NCBI GenBank assembly: GCA_010094025.1
Contig: ML991802.1
Location: 62,001-126,000, forward strand
Direction: 5' to 3'
DNA length: 64,000 nucleotides
Source: Viridothelium virens
Taxonomy: Eukaryota; Ascomycota; Dothideomycetes; Trypetheliales; Trypetheliaceae
This document shows positions 46,691 through 59,300 of the stretch, piece after piece. Each line of letters begins with the position of its first letter. Positions within the stretch are counted from its first letter, which is position 1. The notes below the pieces were generated by a model. That model was not told the origin of the DNA and made no database searches. It saw nothing but the letters and a program-made list of their open reading frames with translations. The position numbers and the translations under genes are program-made.

Positions 46691-47223
46691 TTTGAGGCCA
46701 GCAATTGACTTCTGTGCGGGCTTTGGAAGAATGGAAGAAATAGATCGGGTGGAGTATCAAATGAGAGAGTTGTTTATGTCATCGATTTCGTAAGAATCTG
46801 ATTGGCGGAAAGCTACCACAAACATAGCATCCGCTACTCCCGCTCAGGGTCTGCTGGGCTCCGCTCCCCCGCCGTCGGCACGTGCCACACCATCGCGGAA
46901 CTCGCTGCTGAAGCTGCCTCCTACCAAATTTCTAGAACAAGAATTAAATAGCCGATAAGTCAACCAACAGACCAGATAATCAAGTGCTAGATCCGGCTTT
47001 CGATAGCGCTAGTTCTTGAGATTCTACCGCTCTATCAAGCTTCTAAAAAGGCCTACCTTTCGCCGAGAAAAGTGGGGGTAGAGTCTTAACTCCCACACAA
47101 AATCCCAGTTTCAAGGGTATTTTCAAGGGCATTTTGGACATTTCGAATTTTCCATTTTTCGGGATAAACTTTTTTTCGAATATTGGAATTATTTTGAGTT
47201 CAATGGAAAGCTCTCACTCCGTT

Positions 47224-47447
47224 GAGTCCACCTTCGCAGTTTGAGCTAGATTAGAGTGGTGGACATTTAGTCACTGTCGTAGAAAGAGTAAAAAGGGGTA
47301 GATTTGTAGAGAGTTATGTGGGGTGCGGCGAGATTTGTATGGGCGAGGCATAATCATATATCCAAAAAAATAAATTTTGGAATTTCGATTTTTTTTTTAT
47401 ATCGCTGAATAGCGAAAGCAATTGAGAGTCGACCTTCGCAGTCTGAG
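47224..47447. repeat. Diverged direct-repeat pair
   Basis: GAGTCCACCTTCGCAGTTTG at 47224 and GAGTCGACCTTCGCAGTCTG at 47426 (each continuing into AG) match at 20 of 22 positions and lie 202 bp apart. Both sit downstream of T-rich, AT-rich sequence, which suggests two diverged copies of a longer unit of about 200 bp. Confidence 0.55.
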
Positions 47448-47519
47448 GAAGTCATATACAGAGGTGGTGGAGTTATTCGCGGCGAAGTGGTTGGGTCATT
47501 CGCAGTGGTATGTTAGGTA

Positions 47520-47536
47520 CGGAGTACTGTACTCCG
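47520..47536. repeat. Perfect CGGAGTAC palindrome
   Basis: CGGAGTAC-T-GTACTCCG is a perfect inverted repeat with a single central base. Related sequences occur at 61067-61077, 61449-61460 and 61544-61561, all noncoding. Confidence 0.8.
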
Positions 47537-47845
47537 CATACACGTGGAGAACCATTCCAACGATGTATATGGAAACAATTCTCAGAGGACCCCTGGACCC
47601 TTGGGATAGACACTCGCTGTCATGTGAAGGTAAATCAATCAGATAATGACTGCATTGTTTGTACCTCAAAGAAAACTGTCTTCTCAACGATTTGATCAAC
47701 TGTCAGAAACGCATTCTGATTCATCGTGAATATGACCAGTAGAGACCTATGATTTCGTATATACGTATAGATCTAATCTATCATGGCTCATTTCTAGTAC
47801 CCATCTAGACTTGCAAGAAAATCGAATACTGCTCAAACGCAAAAT

Positions 47846-49448
47846 TCACAAGCTTCGCATAGGCGAAACCTCACACTGGCTTGTCTCGATGCCCTCTCCT
47901 TTCTCAAGGCTCGCCTCATCCATCGTCAAAGCGGTACTCTTTTCAGGCTGATGATCCTCCAAGCCCACCTTGCTTTCTCGGTAAGCATCAAGTTCTTTAC
48001 CCTTGAAGAGGTTCAGGTAGATGGGGAATGACCAGGCAATTATGAAGAATGACAACGGCACTACCATTGCCTTCCTAGTCCCAATAATATCTGCAACATT
48101 TCCAAGGATGGCCGGAACTACTGCACCACCACAAATGGAAGAGACGATGAACGACGCGCCTCGCTTCGTGTGACGACCTAGCCCACGAATGGATAATGTG
48201 AAGATGGTCGGGAAGATGCACGACTCGAAGAATAACACCATCATCAACATGCTCAAACCACTCCAATTTGCGCCATCCTTAGGTCCAGAGATGGCTATGG
48301 CGAGGGAGATGAAGACCATGATAGCGGTCTGGAAGACAAGTAAGATCCATCGGGGCTTCGTAAACCACATAAGGAACGCTGCAGCGAATCGTCCTATCGC
48401 GAAGAGAGCTTGCGCAATGGCGTAAAAGTTTGCACCTTGCTTCTGTGCGATTTTGACATTGAGATCGGGACGGGCTTGCGTGTAGTAGTTGATGAAGTAG
48501 CCAGCGATGGCAACCTGAGCGCCAACATACGAGAACTGCGCCGCGACACCCCAGAAGAGGGTGTACTGCTTGCTGAGCGGCTTGTCAACATATCCCGTCT
48601 CGGCTTGGGTCATCTCAGCCTGGTCTGCCATGTCTGCGTCGGTGACCTCGGGAATTGGGCTAAAGTAGAAGACGACAGCGAGCAGGCCAACGAAGGCCGC
48701 AATGCCTAGATAAACCCATTGCACCGACTCGAGCGACTTACCATCTTCGCCGATGTTCTTGAAGATGACGTAGCTGGCAAGGACAGGTGCCACGACGGAA
48801 CCCACAGCTTGGAAGGACTGAGCGAGCTCGAGACGGAACTCAGACCATCGGGGCGGTCCGCAGACGGCGATGTATGGGTTTGCGGAAGTTTCGAGGGTTG
48901 ATAATCCAGAGCCAACGATAAACATGGAACCACAGAAGCCAGCGAAAGATCGCTTGACGGCAGATGGCCAGAACATGAGAGCGCCGACGCAGTAGATACT
49001 GAGACCGAGCATGAAGGTGTAGCGATAGCCGAACCTGCGCACGAACCAACCGGAATAAGTGAGTGGGCCGATGAAGTAGGCACCGAAGTAGGCGCCTTGA
49101 AGGCCGGATGATTGGCCTTGGGTGATGTTGAGCGCAGTTTGGAAGCGTGAGTTGAGGACGTCAAGGAGACCATATGCAAAACCCCCTACACGGATTGTCA
49201 GTTTTGCCTAAAGAACAGGGAAGTGTGCAGGACGACATACAAAGGAAGAAGAGGATGGTGACGAGAGAGACTGGAACGATGGATTGGCGAACGGTGATTT
49301 GAGAAGCTCCAGTGACTTTTTTGTCGCTGACGCTCTTTCGTTGGCGGTCAGCTGCAATAGCTTCTGCAGCTGACGGTCGACGCTCCTGCTGCGCATGGAT
49401 GTCATCTAGCGAAGGCTCTTGAGCCTTGCTTAAAAAAGGTATGCCCAT
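47846..49448 (-). CDS. FHS-family (FucP/GluP-like) MFS sugar:H+ symporter
   Basis: Exons 49448-49241 and 49185-47846 (phase 1, intron 55 nt) encode 515 residues with about 12 hydrophobic spans. It belongs to the fucose/galactose/glucose:H+ symporter branch of the major facilitator superfamily. The junction restores FLWGFAYGLLDVLNSRFQ, a strong family signature. Others are LQGAYFGAYFIGP, SANPYIAVCGPP and the mid-protein FWGVAAQFSYVGAQVAIAGYF. The N-terminal roughly 60 residues are a hydrophilic cytosolic tail, and the C-terminus is acidic. Plasma-membrane sugar uptake is likely; the exact sugar (fucose, glucose, galactose, N-acetylglucosamine) cannot be told. No catabolic genes flank it. Confidence 0.88.
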
Positions 49449-52050
49449 GTTGGTATAGCAGAGAGAGAGATCCTTTAATCAATGAATAGTCTGGATATCG
49501 AAAGACTTTGGTAAGAAAAGGTACAAGATCAAACGGAACGAGCGAGAAGAGATGAATTGGGACAATGATGGTAGATCCTCGAACTGGGATTCATAATCGT
49601 CTTTATAGAAGTTGACATAGATGAACTAACCTTCAAGCATCATGGCGGAATCCCCAGATGAGCGCCACTAGTGATGTGGATCTTCGAGGAACTCAACCAT
49701 GGATCAGATGTGGAGCCGAGAGACGCTTGATGATAAGAAGCACACCTACTTTCCGTATGGAACACACCGATCTTAACCCATATAAGTCGTCCCGTGACTC
49801 TATCGAGCGCTAGTTTTGAATCCCAGTTCGGAGATCTCTCGATGTATCTTCAAAACTTCGGAGTCATTGTATTCCTGATTTTGACAGTACTGTATGGGCG
49901 TGATGAATAGGAACCTGTGCCAGGTAATTGGGAGTGCTTCAGCTCTTCTCCATACATCTTTGACTGGGTGAATATGGTGACGAAATCGCACGTAGCTAAC
50001 AGAAAGTGTGCTCCGTACAGAAAGCAGGCGTGTTCCTTACAATTCTCGGTGGAGAAGACCAAATCTGGTGGCTCTCTCCACAACGTTCTGCCTTAGCCAG
50101 TGCTAGATCCCAACGGTGTCGTCTCTCCATGGTCTGGAGTTTCCTCCACAATCCAGTGCCAACGCTAGAAGCCCATCAGTTGGGCGCTAGAACCCTTCTA
50201 TGCAGTAGTCCGATGGGAACTTCCGAGAAGGCAACCCATTGACCTCACTCTCCACTCGTCCCGACTGGTCCAATGACAGACTCCGATACAGCTTGATTGA
50301 AGCCGTCCCACGCTCGAGAACCGGCTGGGCAGCTCTTGGCGACTGCGGGATGCATACTGGAATAAGCCCCATGGGGATGCTGGCGCCTTTATGGCCAAGT
50401 TTGAATGACTAGAAGATTGCTACTTGTACGTAGCCTGACCTCGCCGACCTGGGTATCCTAGCATGGCAGTTTTGCGCCTTTTCCGACGGCATTTGAAAGG
50501 GTAGAGAAGGAAGAAAAACTCGCTTAGCAGCAGCAGGAGCTCGGTAGTTGCTCTTTTCGTAGGGCTGATGAGGCTGGCTCGTCGGTGGCCCAGACCATGC
50601 GTGTTCTAAGACAGAAGGGTCTCTCGCTGCCTTGGAAGCATCGACCTGCTCGAGATTGACTAAAGTTGACATCAACATCATTCACATAACGCGGGTCAAC
50701 CCCGAATCCTAGTCGGTAATCGATTCAAAGCATAAGGAATTATCACGTTTGTTCTACAACTTTGCGGTCGTGGACTTAGCATCGAAAAGACGACTGCTCA
50801 GAGATTCCAGTAATTACTGATCTCCCTTATAATTGCCGAAATCTCAAAGCGATACTCAGAATGCTTTTTCGGCCACCACGGCCCTGTTGAAGCATACTCG
50901 CATACCGACAGCAAACTGAGGAGGTGACAAGTCGGGTCTACACACGTCCATACTTCATGACTTCATCCCGTTTCTGTATTAGCCCGTCATCTGCGAGACC
51001 TAATCGTGGGTGGACTTTGGACACGAGTCTGTCCTGTTGGGTTCATAGCAATCAGCTACATCTCTACGAATAGACGATGTTGCAACCGCCGAGACTCCAC
51101 GAGGCGCAAGTAGTGCTGGAAACACTGACCAACAATTCCCCGAGATATTCCTATAAGAAGAAAAAGCAATCCAAGCAGGCAAGAAGCCTCCTATTAACTG
51201 TCTAGCGGAGATTTGGCTCCCTTACTCTGCGATGCGCCATTTTGTCAAAAAGCTTGATAAGACCCGCTGTAAGATTTTGTGACTTCGAGTAGGCATCTAC
51301 AGAGAGCGTTGATAGCAGGCTAATCAGATAGTTGATATGACCCTCGCCTGTGACCGTATTAGGGTTGAGCACGTTATATGTTGAGCATCTGTCCCCCTCA
51401 ATAATGGGAAGGGTTGTTAGGACGGTAAATAACAAAGAGGTGTAGAGTTGAGAAAATCCACTTGGAGCCCGCATTGAGCTATAGATCTTGAATGAGCATC
51501 GAGGACCTGCACGACAGGGATCACTCGTGTTGCGCAGGACTCTAAGGTAAGCACGAGATGCGAGAAAATATTAGAGGGATTTTCGAGTGAAGATGTCGGC
51601 CAATATCTCGGCGATCCTACCCTCTAGTGTGTGTGCCTCAATCCCAATGGTGAAAAGTAGATGGCTCTAGACTCGAAAGGAAGTCAGTGCGGAAAAAAAA
51701 AAAAAAGCTACGGACAGCTGAATTGTCAACGTTGAAACAAGCTTTGTACACACCTGTGGGAAGTCTTCGGGACCGGGCTATGACAACATATATGACACCT
51801 GATTTACTCATATGTTAAGATAGGCAGTCTTCAGTGTGGAATTTGCTATATCCAGAGTTGTATTAGTACATACATACATTATGAAGAAAACCCTGTACTT
51901 GAGGCCGTCTCAGATCGTAAGTGATATCAAGTACTAGGTAGGTTGGACGACGGAAGAAAAATCGCACACCATCGACGAGCATCGCCAAACGCTAATGCAA
52001 ATCTGTAGGGAAACAAGTCTCCGGAAACACCAAGATATGCAGCAGAAGTC
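49449..52050. other. Large gene-free region
   Basis: About 2.6 kb between the transporter start and the 3' end of bud6. Short frames (for example 51202-51474 minus, 50409-50681 minus) have no family features. A poly-A run at 51703-51716 and AT-rich stretches are present. The part next to 49448 should hold the transporter promoter. I see no gene, RNA or clear repeat. Confidence 0.5.
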
Positions 52051-55000
52051 TCACGCAGCCGGAGGAGCAGGATCTTCCTTCGCCTCAACAAAATCTGCTT
52101 CTGGACTTGGAGAAGTCGCGGGAGGTTGGTCCGAAGGCGCCTCCAGCTTCCCATCCCCAGCCCCATCGGTCTGCGCGGTTTCTTCCCCTTCCTTCTTCTC
52201 CGTCGCTTCGGGAGGCGGCGACGTGATCGGCCCATTCATCCTCTCCCACACCTCTTTGCGGCTCTTATCATCCTTGATTTTCCTCAATCTTTCCGCCTCC
52301 TCCACTCCCCCAGTCTTCTTCAAGCGGCCCTCCTCCACAAAATTCCCCAACTCAGCCTGGAACTCTCCACCCCGCCGACTCTCCAGCTCCCGCTGCCTCG
52401 CCTTCTCAGCCCTCTCAATCGCCTCCAACCGCGACTCATGGTTCGGCTGCAGCGCCCTCACCTCTCCCAACACACCATCCTTCGCCTTCGCCGGATCCAC
52501 ACCTTGGTCCAGCGCCAACGGATTCAGCTTTCCGCTCGCGCTCCTCACCGTCACCGCGACCCCATTCGCCACCTGCGCCTGCTGGGCATTCTGCTGCTTC
52601 GTCGCCTCCTCAACGAGCGCAAACGTCTCGGCCGCCTTCTCCAGATCATCCGCCAGATCCGTCGCCAGGTCCTCCTGCATAGACAAGAGCTCGCGATCTT
52701 CGCAGACCATCATGAGCTCCTTCTCCCATACCTTGCTCCAGATGGGCTTCTCGCGCTTGAGGAACTCCTGCAGCTTCTTCAGCTCCGCCGTCACGCTGCT
52801 GATGTCGCGGCTGACTGTCTCCAGCTGCCGCGGCCGCGGCCGCACCCCGCGCATCACCACGTCCTTGCGGAGGTCTTCAACGAGGTCTTGCAGGTCGTCC
52901 ACCCGGTTGACGAGCGCGCTGCTGTCCGTGTCTAGGCTGCGTTTGCCGTTTTCTACGTATGCCCGCCCTGTCGTGCCGTCCAGGGAGGGCACCCGGGCTT
53001 TCACTGCTACGGATTTGACGGTCCCGGCTTTGTCCTTGATGGTCTTCATCGAAGATTCGATGTCCGAGACGAAGGAGGTGTAGGTTTGGCGGACGACGGC
53101 GAGGTCGCGGCGGAGGGATTGCACTTCTGAGAGCTGGCTGGCGCGGTCGCCGGCGGAGAGTGGGGGCGCTTTCATGCCAGGGGAGGGTGGCTGCAGGGTT
53201 GAGCTTTGGCTGGAAGAGAGAGAGGGCGCGGCTGCGATGCTGGCGATTTCTTTAGCAGCCTCTTGCTGGCGATCGGAAACCCGCTGGATGGCCGACTCTT
53301 GATTGGTAAGGGCGGTGCGAACGCTTTCAACGACTGAGCGAAGGCCGCCGATGCCGTCATCTATGTGTCGTTTGACTTCATCGAGAGCTTCAACGTTGAG
53401 AGCTAAAACCGACCGATCTTTAATGTCGGAAAGGTCTTCGAGCTCATGTCGGACGCCGGAGACAGCATCTTGTATGTAGATCTCGGGAAGATCCATGCCA
53501 TTCTGCTGCGTATTCCAGTTGAACTTCTCGATAAAGGCGAGTTGAAGCTTGCCTATCGTCAGGTCATTATACCCATCTGCAAGGACGTATTTCTTGATCT
53601 TGCTCTTGTACTGCAAGAAAAGCGTGAGTTCTTTGCCAGGTTGCGGTGAATCTTCAGGGATAAAATCTTTCTGCGGAGGAGATTCAGAGACTGCGTCAGG
53701 TGGCTCCTCGCGTGCGCGGGTAGAAGCCTTACTCCGCTTCAGCGGGTGCTTTCTTTCGGTGATAGGAGCCTGCTGGTCGATTTCATAGTCTTGAACAGGG
53801 CCTTTCACTGTAGCGGATAGGCCTGGCTTCTCCTGCTCAAGACTTCCAACGGCGGGTCCGAGCTTATCCTCCGGAGTTTTGTTGATCGGACTGTCTTCTG
53901 GTTGAGGCTCTGGTGGTGGTTTGACTTTTACTTGATCAATGCTGAGATTTGTCTCTTCAGAGATTCTTCGGGCGACTGTAGCTGGCCTTGATGGAGATGG
54001 CTCGTTAGCTCGCTGAGTTTGCCGTGGTTGGTTCGGCAAAGGAGGACCTCTCGTCCGGACAGCATTCAAGGATTCACGTGCGTCTCTTCCACGGTTGGGG
54101 ATCGGTCCATTTTGAGTAGGAAGCATAGGCACACCAGCAGAGGTTCCAAGATGTTTTGAAATCTGATATGCAGAAAAACGCCGCGATGCTCTCCTCTCTA
54201 GCTCACCTCCTTTTTGCAACTGCGCCAGAGCATCCTGTTGCTTTGGTGGAGGAGGCGGCGGATGCTGAAATCCCGGGCTATGTGCTGGTGGTGGCTTTTG
54301 TGTTGATGCGCCGTTTGTGGTGCTGCCGCTCCCTGGCATGGTGTCGTCCTGCGGATACGGAGCAATCACCGGCATGTTTTGCGCTGCTTCGCTGGACATA
54401 GAAGAGTCTGATGCCAATGTACCCCGACTTGTTGACGCGCCGCGATCTAGACTTCGGTTGGATCCGGAGAGGTCCTGTCTTGATGGCGAGTCTCGCCCAC
54501 TAGCACCAGACATGGTTCGTGGAGGCACAGGTGGTCCTGGAAAAGCGCCTTCATCCTGAGGTGGTCTTATTGGAGGTCGTGAATTGGAGGAACGGTCTTC
54601 TTGGAAATTTGGCACTATTCCCTCCCCACTTGAACTACTTCCGACGCTGCTTTGCCTTGGTGGTGCCGCTGAGATTCCGACTCCATTTTCCCGTCCACTT
54701 CTTGGCCGAAGTTTCTGTTGCTTCTTCTTCAAGCCATGTAGTAAATTTATTATGATATCCCTTATTCGCGGTAGAAATCGGTCCAAACTCTCTTTTGATG
54801 CCTCTTGACTCAGCGTTTCTTCAAGAATGCCTCTGAGAAGGTCGGGCACGGGTCCCAGATCCGAAGTGTCGATACCGATTGCGGTAAACGCTCTGCAAGC
54901 TATATTGAATTCGTAACCCAAACGAACGTAGACATCCGAGACGTTGTTCTCTGTTGCTTCCCCTCTCGACCACTCCGTTAGAGTCTCTAGGAGTTGTTTG

Positions 55001-55218
55001 GTGGCGACGAGCAAATGGGTTACACTCTTCTCGATCTGAGACAACTGTTGCTGGGGCTGCATTACGCCAATCAATTAGTATTGGAGACTGTCGAGCGTTT
55101 ATCTACTCTCTATGGGTTTACACACGTTTGTTCGCCGGCTACCGGGACGGCCATCTCTGCCAGAGCCAGAACCGGCAGAGTGCGAAGAATCTCTCACAGC
55201 CACATCGTCCACCGGCAT
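52051..55218 (-). CDS. BUD6: Polarity and actin-nucleation factor Bud6/Aip3
   Basis: Exons 55218-55126 and 55056-52051 (phase 0; branch point tactaat) encode 1032 residues. Bud6 binds actin monomers and formins at polarity sites and boosts actin cable nucleation. The short first exon (MPVDDVAVRDSSHSAG...) splices to PQQQLSQIEKSVTHLLVATK, the start of the conserved N-terminal helical region, which continues with WSRGEATENNVSDVYVRLG. A long Ser/Pro-rich linker follows. The AIP3 core begins near residue 510 (ELTLFLQYKSKIKKYVLADG, GKLQLAFIEKFNWNTQQ, ELEDLSDIKDRSVLALNVE) and runs through a coiled-coil rod (TALTNQESAIQRVSDRQQEA, LRRDLAVVRQTYTSFVSDIE). The tail is acidic and Pro/Ala-rich. Starting at an ATG within the intron (55074) would lose the conserved junction, so the spliced start is preferred. 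Confidence 0.92.
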
Positions 55219-56300
55219 GGTGTGATTAGGCCACCGTGAAGGCGCTCTCCGGTTGATTGACGATGCAAGCTGGTTCGACGGCTAGAAAGGTCAGGCGTGG
55301 ACGGGAAATGGTAAAATGTGAGGCGGCGATGTTAGCGTGGGAGCACTGGAAGTCAACAAAGGTAGGGTGCAAGATGTTGCAGGCGGGAGGCTTAAGCACG
55401 GTGGAGATCTCAAAGGCCAAACCCGCTCCGCTGGCGCCTCGGGTCATTCAAGTGACTAATTTAGCGCAGGGACCAGCGAAGGAGCTCGACAGTCACTGAG
55501 AGAGGTGTATCAGGACTTCGGGGATCACTTGGCACCTTGGGTAGGTGCTTAGGGTCGGTGATGTGAAAGCCACATGCAAACGTGCCCGGAAAGGGTCTAT
55601 CACCCGCGTAACTACGTGGAGCGTCCGGGAAGGGTCACAGGACAGGGCCAAGCCAAGGCTGTTTTATCGGCCTGGGCATGAGCGACAGCAACGGCGACGG
55701 CGACCGCGAGGCGAATCAGCTTCGTCTCAATAGATATATTTTCTTTGTAGTCCTAGAAAGTGCATTTTGCTTCGACTAGGGAAAGCTATTAATTAATCAA
55801 TGCATTACACAGTGGCAAGTGTTTGGGAGGTGGGCGCAGGCGTGATGGTGGGCCAATGAGGGTGGGACCGGGGTGGTAGCGGCAGGTTTGGTGCTAACTC
55901 ACTTCGCTCGCTTTCCACTTTCCACTTTCCACTTTCCAGCCGTGGTGCCGTGGGTGCTAGCTTCCGTTTCATCGAATGATTCCCCAGCCTAACGACTTTT
56001 GTTCACCCGCAATTCTGCCCTCTTGATTCCTTTTCCAAACTTATTCCACTCCACTCCACCACTCCCCTCCCCTCCCGCCCAAGGACGAGCCTGGCGTGTT
56101 TCTTCGCCCCCGTCTTCTCTATCCAGGACGTCGCTGCCGCTCTCACCTGTTGAGAACGTCGCAGTCGGACGTGGTGCGGTGCTCGGTGGAGCTGCGACAC
56201 CCGTATCACCACCTCACCTCCTCCCTGTCGAGTCCACCACTGCGACCCATTTGTCTAGACCTCTCGCTCTGGCTCTTTCCAATTCCCTCGATTGCTCAGT
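55219..56300. other. Divergent intergenic region, BUD6 to PBP1
   Basis: About 1.1 kb with the divergent promoters of BUD6 and the ataxin-2 gene. It contains a four-fold TTTCCAC tract (55912-55939) followed by a pyrimidine-rich leader before 56301. The minus-strand frame at 56003-56212 and others are shadows. Confidence 0.55.
55912..55939. repeat. TTTCCAC tandem tract (4 units)
   Basis: Four consecutive 7-bp units, the last ending in G instead of C, lie about 360 bp before the PBP1 start codon. This may be simple slippage, or repeated factor-binding sites in the promoter. Confidence 0.75.
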
Positions 56301-59300
56301 ATGAGCAGTGGCCGGACGCAGCTGAAGATGAACACTACCGGCAAGGCCATGGAAGGAGTGCGCAAGCAGGCGAGCAGTCCTGCTGATACCGCTCAAAAGT
56401 GAGTTGATTCTTGAAATCTCTTTAACGTGACACCATCTGCTTTTAGGAAAGGACCTCTGCGTAGGGCTACTGTCTCAGTGCTTCTTGCGAATAGCAATGA
56501 GGTGAAGGTTTCGACAAGTATTCCCCATTGCCTGTCGCCGCCATGTTCGCTAGCTCTACGGAAGAGCTCAAATTGCTGTGGAACTATTTTGCTTAACTGA
56601 AATTCCAACAGAAAGCAACCGGCACAGAAGGCATGGACGGGTGGCACAAACCCCATCACCCAGAAACCCGCTGGCACGAACGCACCAAACGGCGTCACCA
56701 ACGCTGCCAAGAGCAGTCCCCCCGCCAAACCTACACAACCACAAGCAAAGGGTCCTACTGCCTCTGAAAAACAAGCGAACGACATGATCCTATACATGAT
56801 GGCGAATTTCACGGTAAGTATGACTGTCGTCATGACACCTCAAGCTGCTTACTTCTCTGGCGTCTCCATATGATGCACTTTTCTCGACTGATGCCATTCA
56901 ATAGGGAATGTTGTCCACGCTCACGATGAAGACTGGGGAACAGTTCACCGGTGTCTTCTCCGGTGTCAATTTTGATGCATCGGATCCACATTACATTCTG
57001 AAGATGGTCAAGCGCAGCCAGAACGTGTCTAATGCTACCAATGGCTCAGGGAGCTCTTCAGATGAATATCTGGGCGCTGGCGAAGACCATATGCTCACAT
57101 TCTCAACCGCCGAAGTTGTCGATCTGATGGTTTCCGAGGTAGTCCTTGAGAAATCTACTCATAAAAATCAGAATGGTAAGTCAAGCCATAACGTTCTAAG
57201 ACATCGGAATTTTGACTGCTATCCCTAGGCGTCGTTTCTCCTTTCAGGACCGATGCCGACATTTCCGGAAATTTGGCAATCCGTGAGCGTAATTTGCAGC
57301 GCTGGGAGCCCGGAGCAGATAGCAACGCTGATCTCTCTCTGGACGACTCGGGAAGTGGTGGCTGGAATCAATTCGAAGCCAACGAACGACTGTATGGCGT
57401 GACAACTAGCTACGACGAAAACCTGTATACAACGACAATTGATAGGTCAGATCCAAAATACAGTCAGATGGCTGCCAAGGCAGAGAAGCTGGCAAGAGAG
57501 ATTGAAGGTAGCAATGCCATGAATGCCCATGTTGCTGAGGAGAGAGGTGGTAAGAACGCGGATGACTTCGGCCTTGATGAGGAAGACAAGTATGTGCAAC
57601 GATCTATGAGATTTTTTGAATATGCTCTAATCGTTCCACAGATATAGTGGCGTGAAACGAGATTTCCCGCCGTTGCAATCTGGTCAGCCGAACAAATATA
57701 CGCCACCCGCGCGCCGAGCACCAACTGGGCAAGCAACGGTATCTGGAGCTCCTGTTGATCCTGCAATCATTTCTTCACAGCTTTCGAAGCCTGCCCCTGC
57801 TGCAGCTGCCGGAGAGTCCCAGAGTGCAGCCCTTGTAGCAGAACAAGCACCTAAAGGCTCCACCCCCATTTCGCAGCAAATCGAGACAAGCCCAACGGGC
57901 CTTGATAGTGTCAAATCAATTGCTACAGCACCTGCGACAGCCAGAGATACCTCTAGGGCAACCGAGCAAAAATCGGCACAGCCATCGGCGGCCAAGCCTT
58001 CGCTCAATACAACACCTAGTCGCCAGTACGGACAAGGTCAGAACGCCACTGAAAATGTGGAGAGAAATGTTCTCAATTCTTTCAAAGAGTTCTCGGCTAC
58101 CGAGAAGATGAAAATGATAGATCGTCAACGTGCACAACGCAGCAACGATAAGGCTATCAAATTGAATGACCTCAAGAAGTTCTCCCAACACTTCAAACTA
58201 TACACTCCTGTACCGACTGATCTTGTGCCAATCCTAGCTAAAGACAAGATTAAGCAAGACGAAATCATTGAAAAGGCTAAGCGACAGGCGAAAGAGCAGG
58301 AAGCTCGCAAAGCTAGCACTGCTGGATCGGAAGCCAGCTCAGCAGATTCAAAGACTCCCCGAGGCCCGTCTGCAGCTAGCTCGACAAACACTGGATTGGA
58401 TCGTCCAAACGATCGTCTTAAACAACAGCAGACCTTTGGCGGTCAACGCGGAAACAAAATACCGCCCTATGGCATTCAACCAATAACTGGGCCGCGTGAA
58501 AACCGGCAGCCAGGCCTTGCTCAACGTCTTCAGCAAAATCAGCAGCAACACAAAGCAGGAGGAGCCATGCCAATCGTGCCGGCACCACTGCCTCTCCAAG
58601 ATATGCGAACTCCTTCAGGACCGAGTAACGCGAATGCACCCTCAAGCGCCTCCCTGCGGGCTGGCGCAAAGCCCTTTGAATTCAGGCCCAACCCTGCAGC
58701 GTCTACTTTTACACCCATTCAACCGAGTGCTGGCTCAAGTCCGAGGACGGAGGGTACCCCCGTGGCTCAACCCAGACCTTCGAAAGCGGGCAGCTTCTTT
58801 GGAGGCAAGAAGCCCAAGCCTCCCTCTGAGCGTCCTTCAATCAACGACGCGTTTAATCCCATCAAGCGGATGAGGAAGGAGGTCGAGGAAAGCGGAAGGA
58901 CCAAAGACTTTGCTTCCAATGGTGGTGTTCCAAATGCTTACAGGACTCCACCCACCTGGGATGTACCTCCAGAGAATCAGGATAAAAAATACGTGGACAT
59001 GTTCGAAAAGACCCAACCCCCGGTGCCTTCGATCTCACCAATGCATAGCTCTCCGGCAAACGCGCCCATGGCTCATCAACACCAGCTACCCTTGCATCTC
59101 CAGCAAAATGCTCCGGGCGTTCCCCCGGCCCATACACCACAGCACACACCCCGGAACTTTTCTGCGCAGCCAAACATGGGGCCTGGCGGGCCTCACTTCG
59201 ATGATCACCGTATGCAATTCTCTCACTCACAATCCTCAGTTCAGCCTTCTCCCCGGTTTGCTCAACCTGTGCTCGCATATCCCAACATGCAGCCACAGAT

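Larger units (their letters stand above)
46691..47845. other. AT-rich intergenic region with direct repeats and a palindrome
   Basis: About 1.15 kb between the complex I gene start and the transporter gene's 3' end. From 47100 on it is strongly AT-rich with T runs. It contains a pair of similar 22-bp sequences (47224-47245 and 47426-47447) and a perfect CGGAGTAC palindrome (47520-47536). No coding sequence is supported. It may be the remnant of a repeat. Confidence 0.5.

Noticed and set aside
51700-51720. Poly-A run as a possible retroposon tail
   Set aside because: No gene-like or tRNA-like sequence precedes it and no flanking duplication is visible. The similar run at 61963 is equally uninformative.
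52126-52935. 269-codon plus-strand frame, Leu/Arg/His-rich, and the longer one at 51995-53083
   Set aside because: Both are antisense to the BUD6 coding exon and have no family features.
55057-55074. ATG at 55074 as the BUD6 start
   Set aside because: It lies in the intron just before the acceptor. The spliced start at 55218 joins in phase and leads directly into the conserved N-terminal helix.
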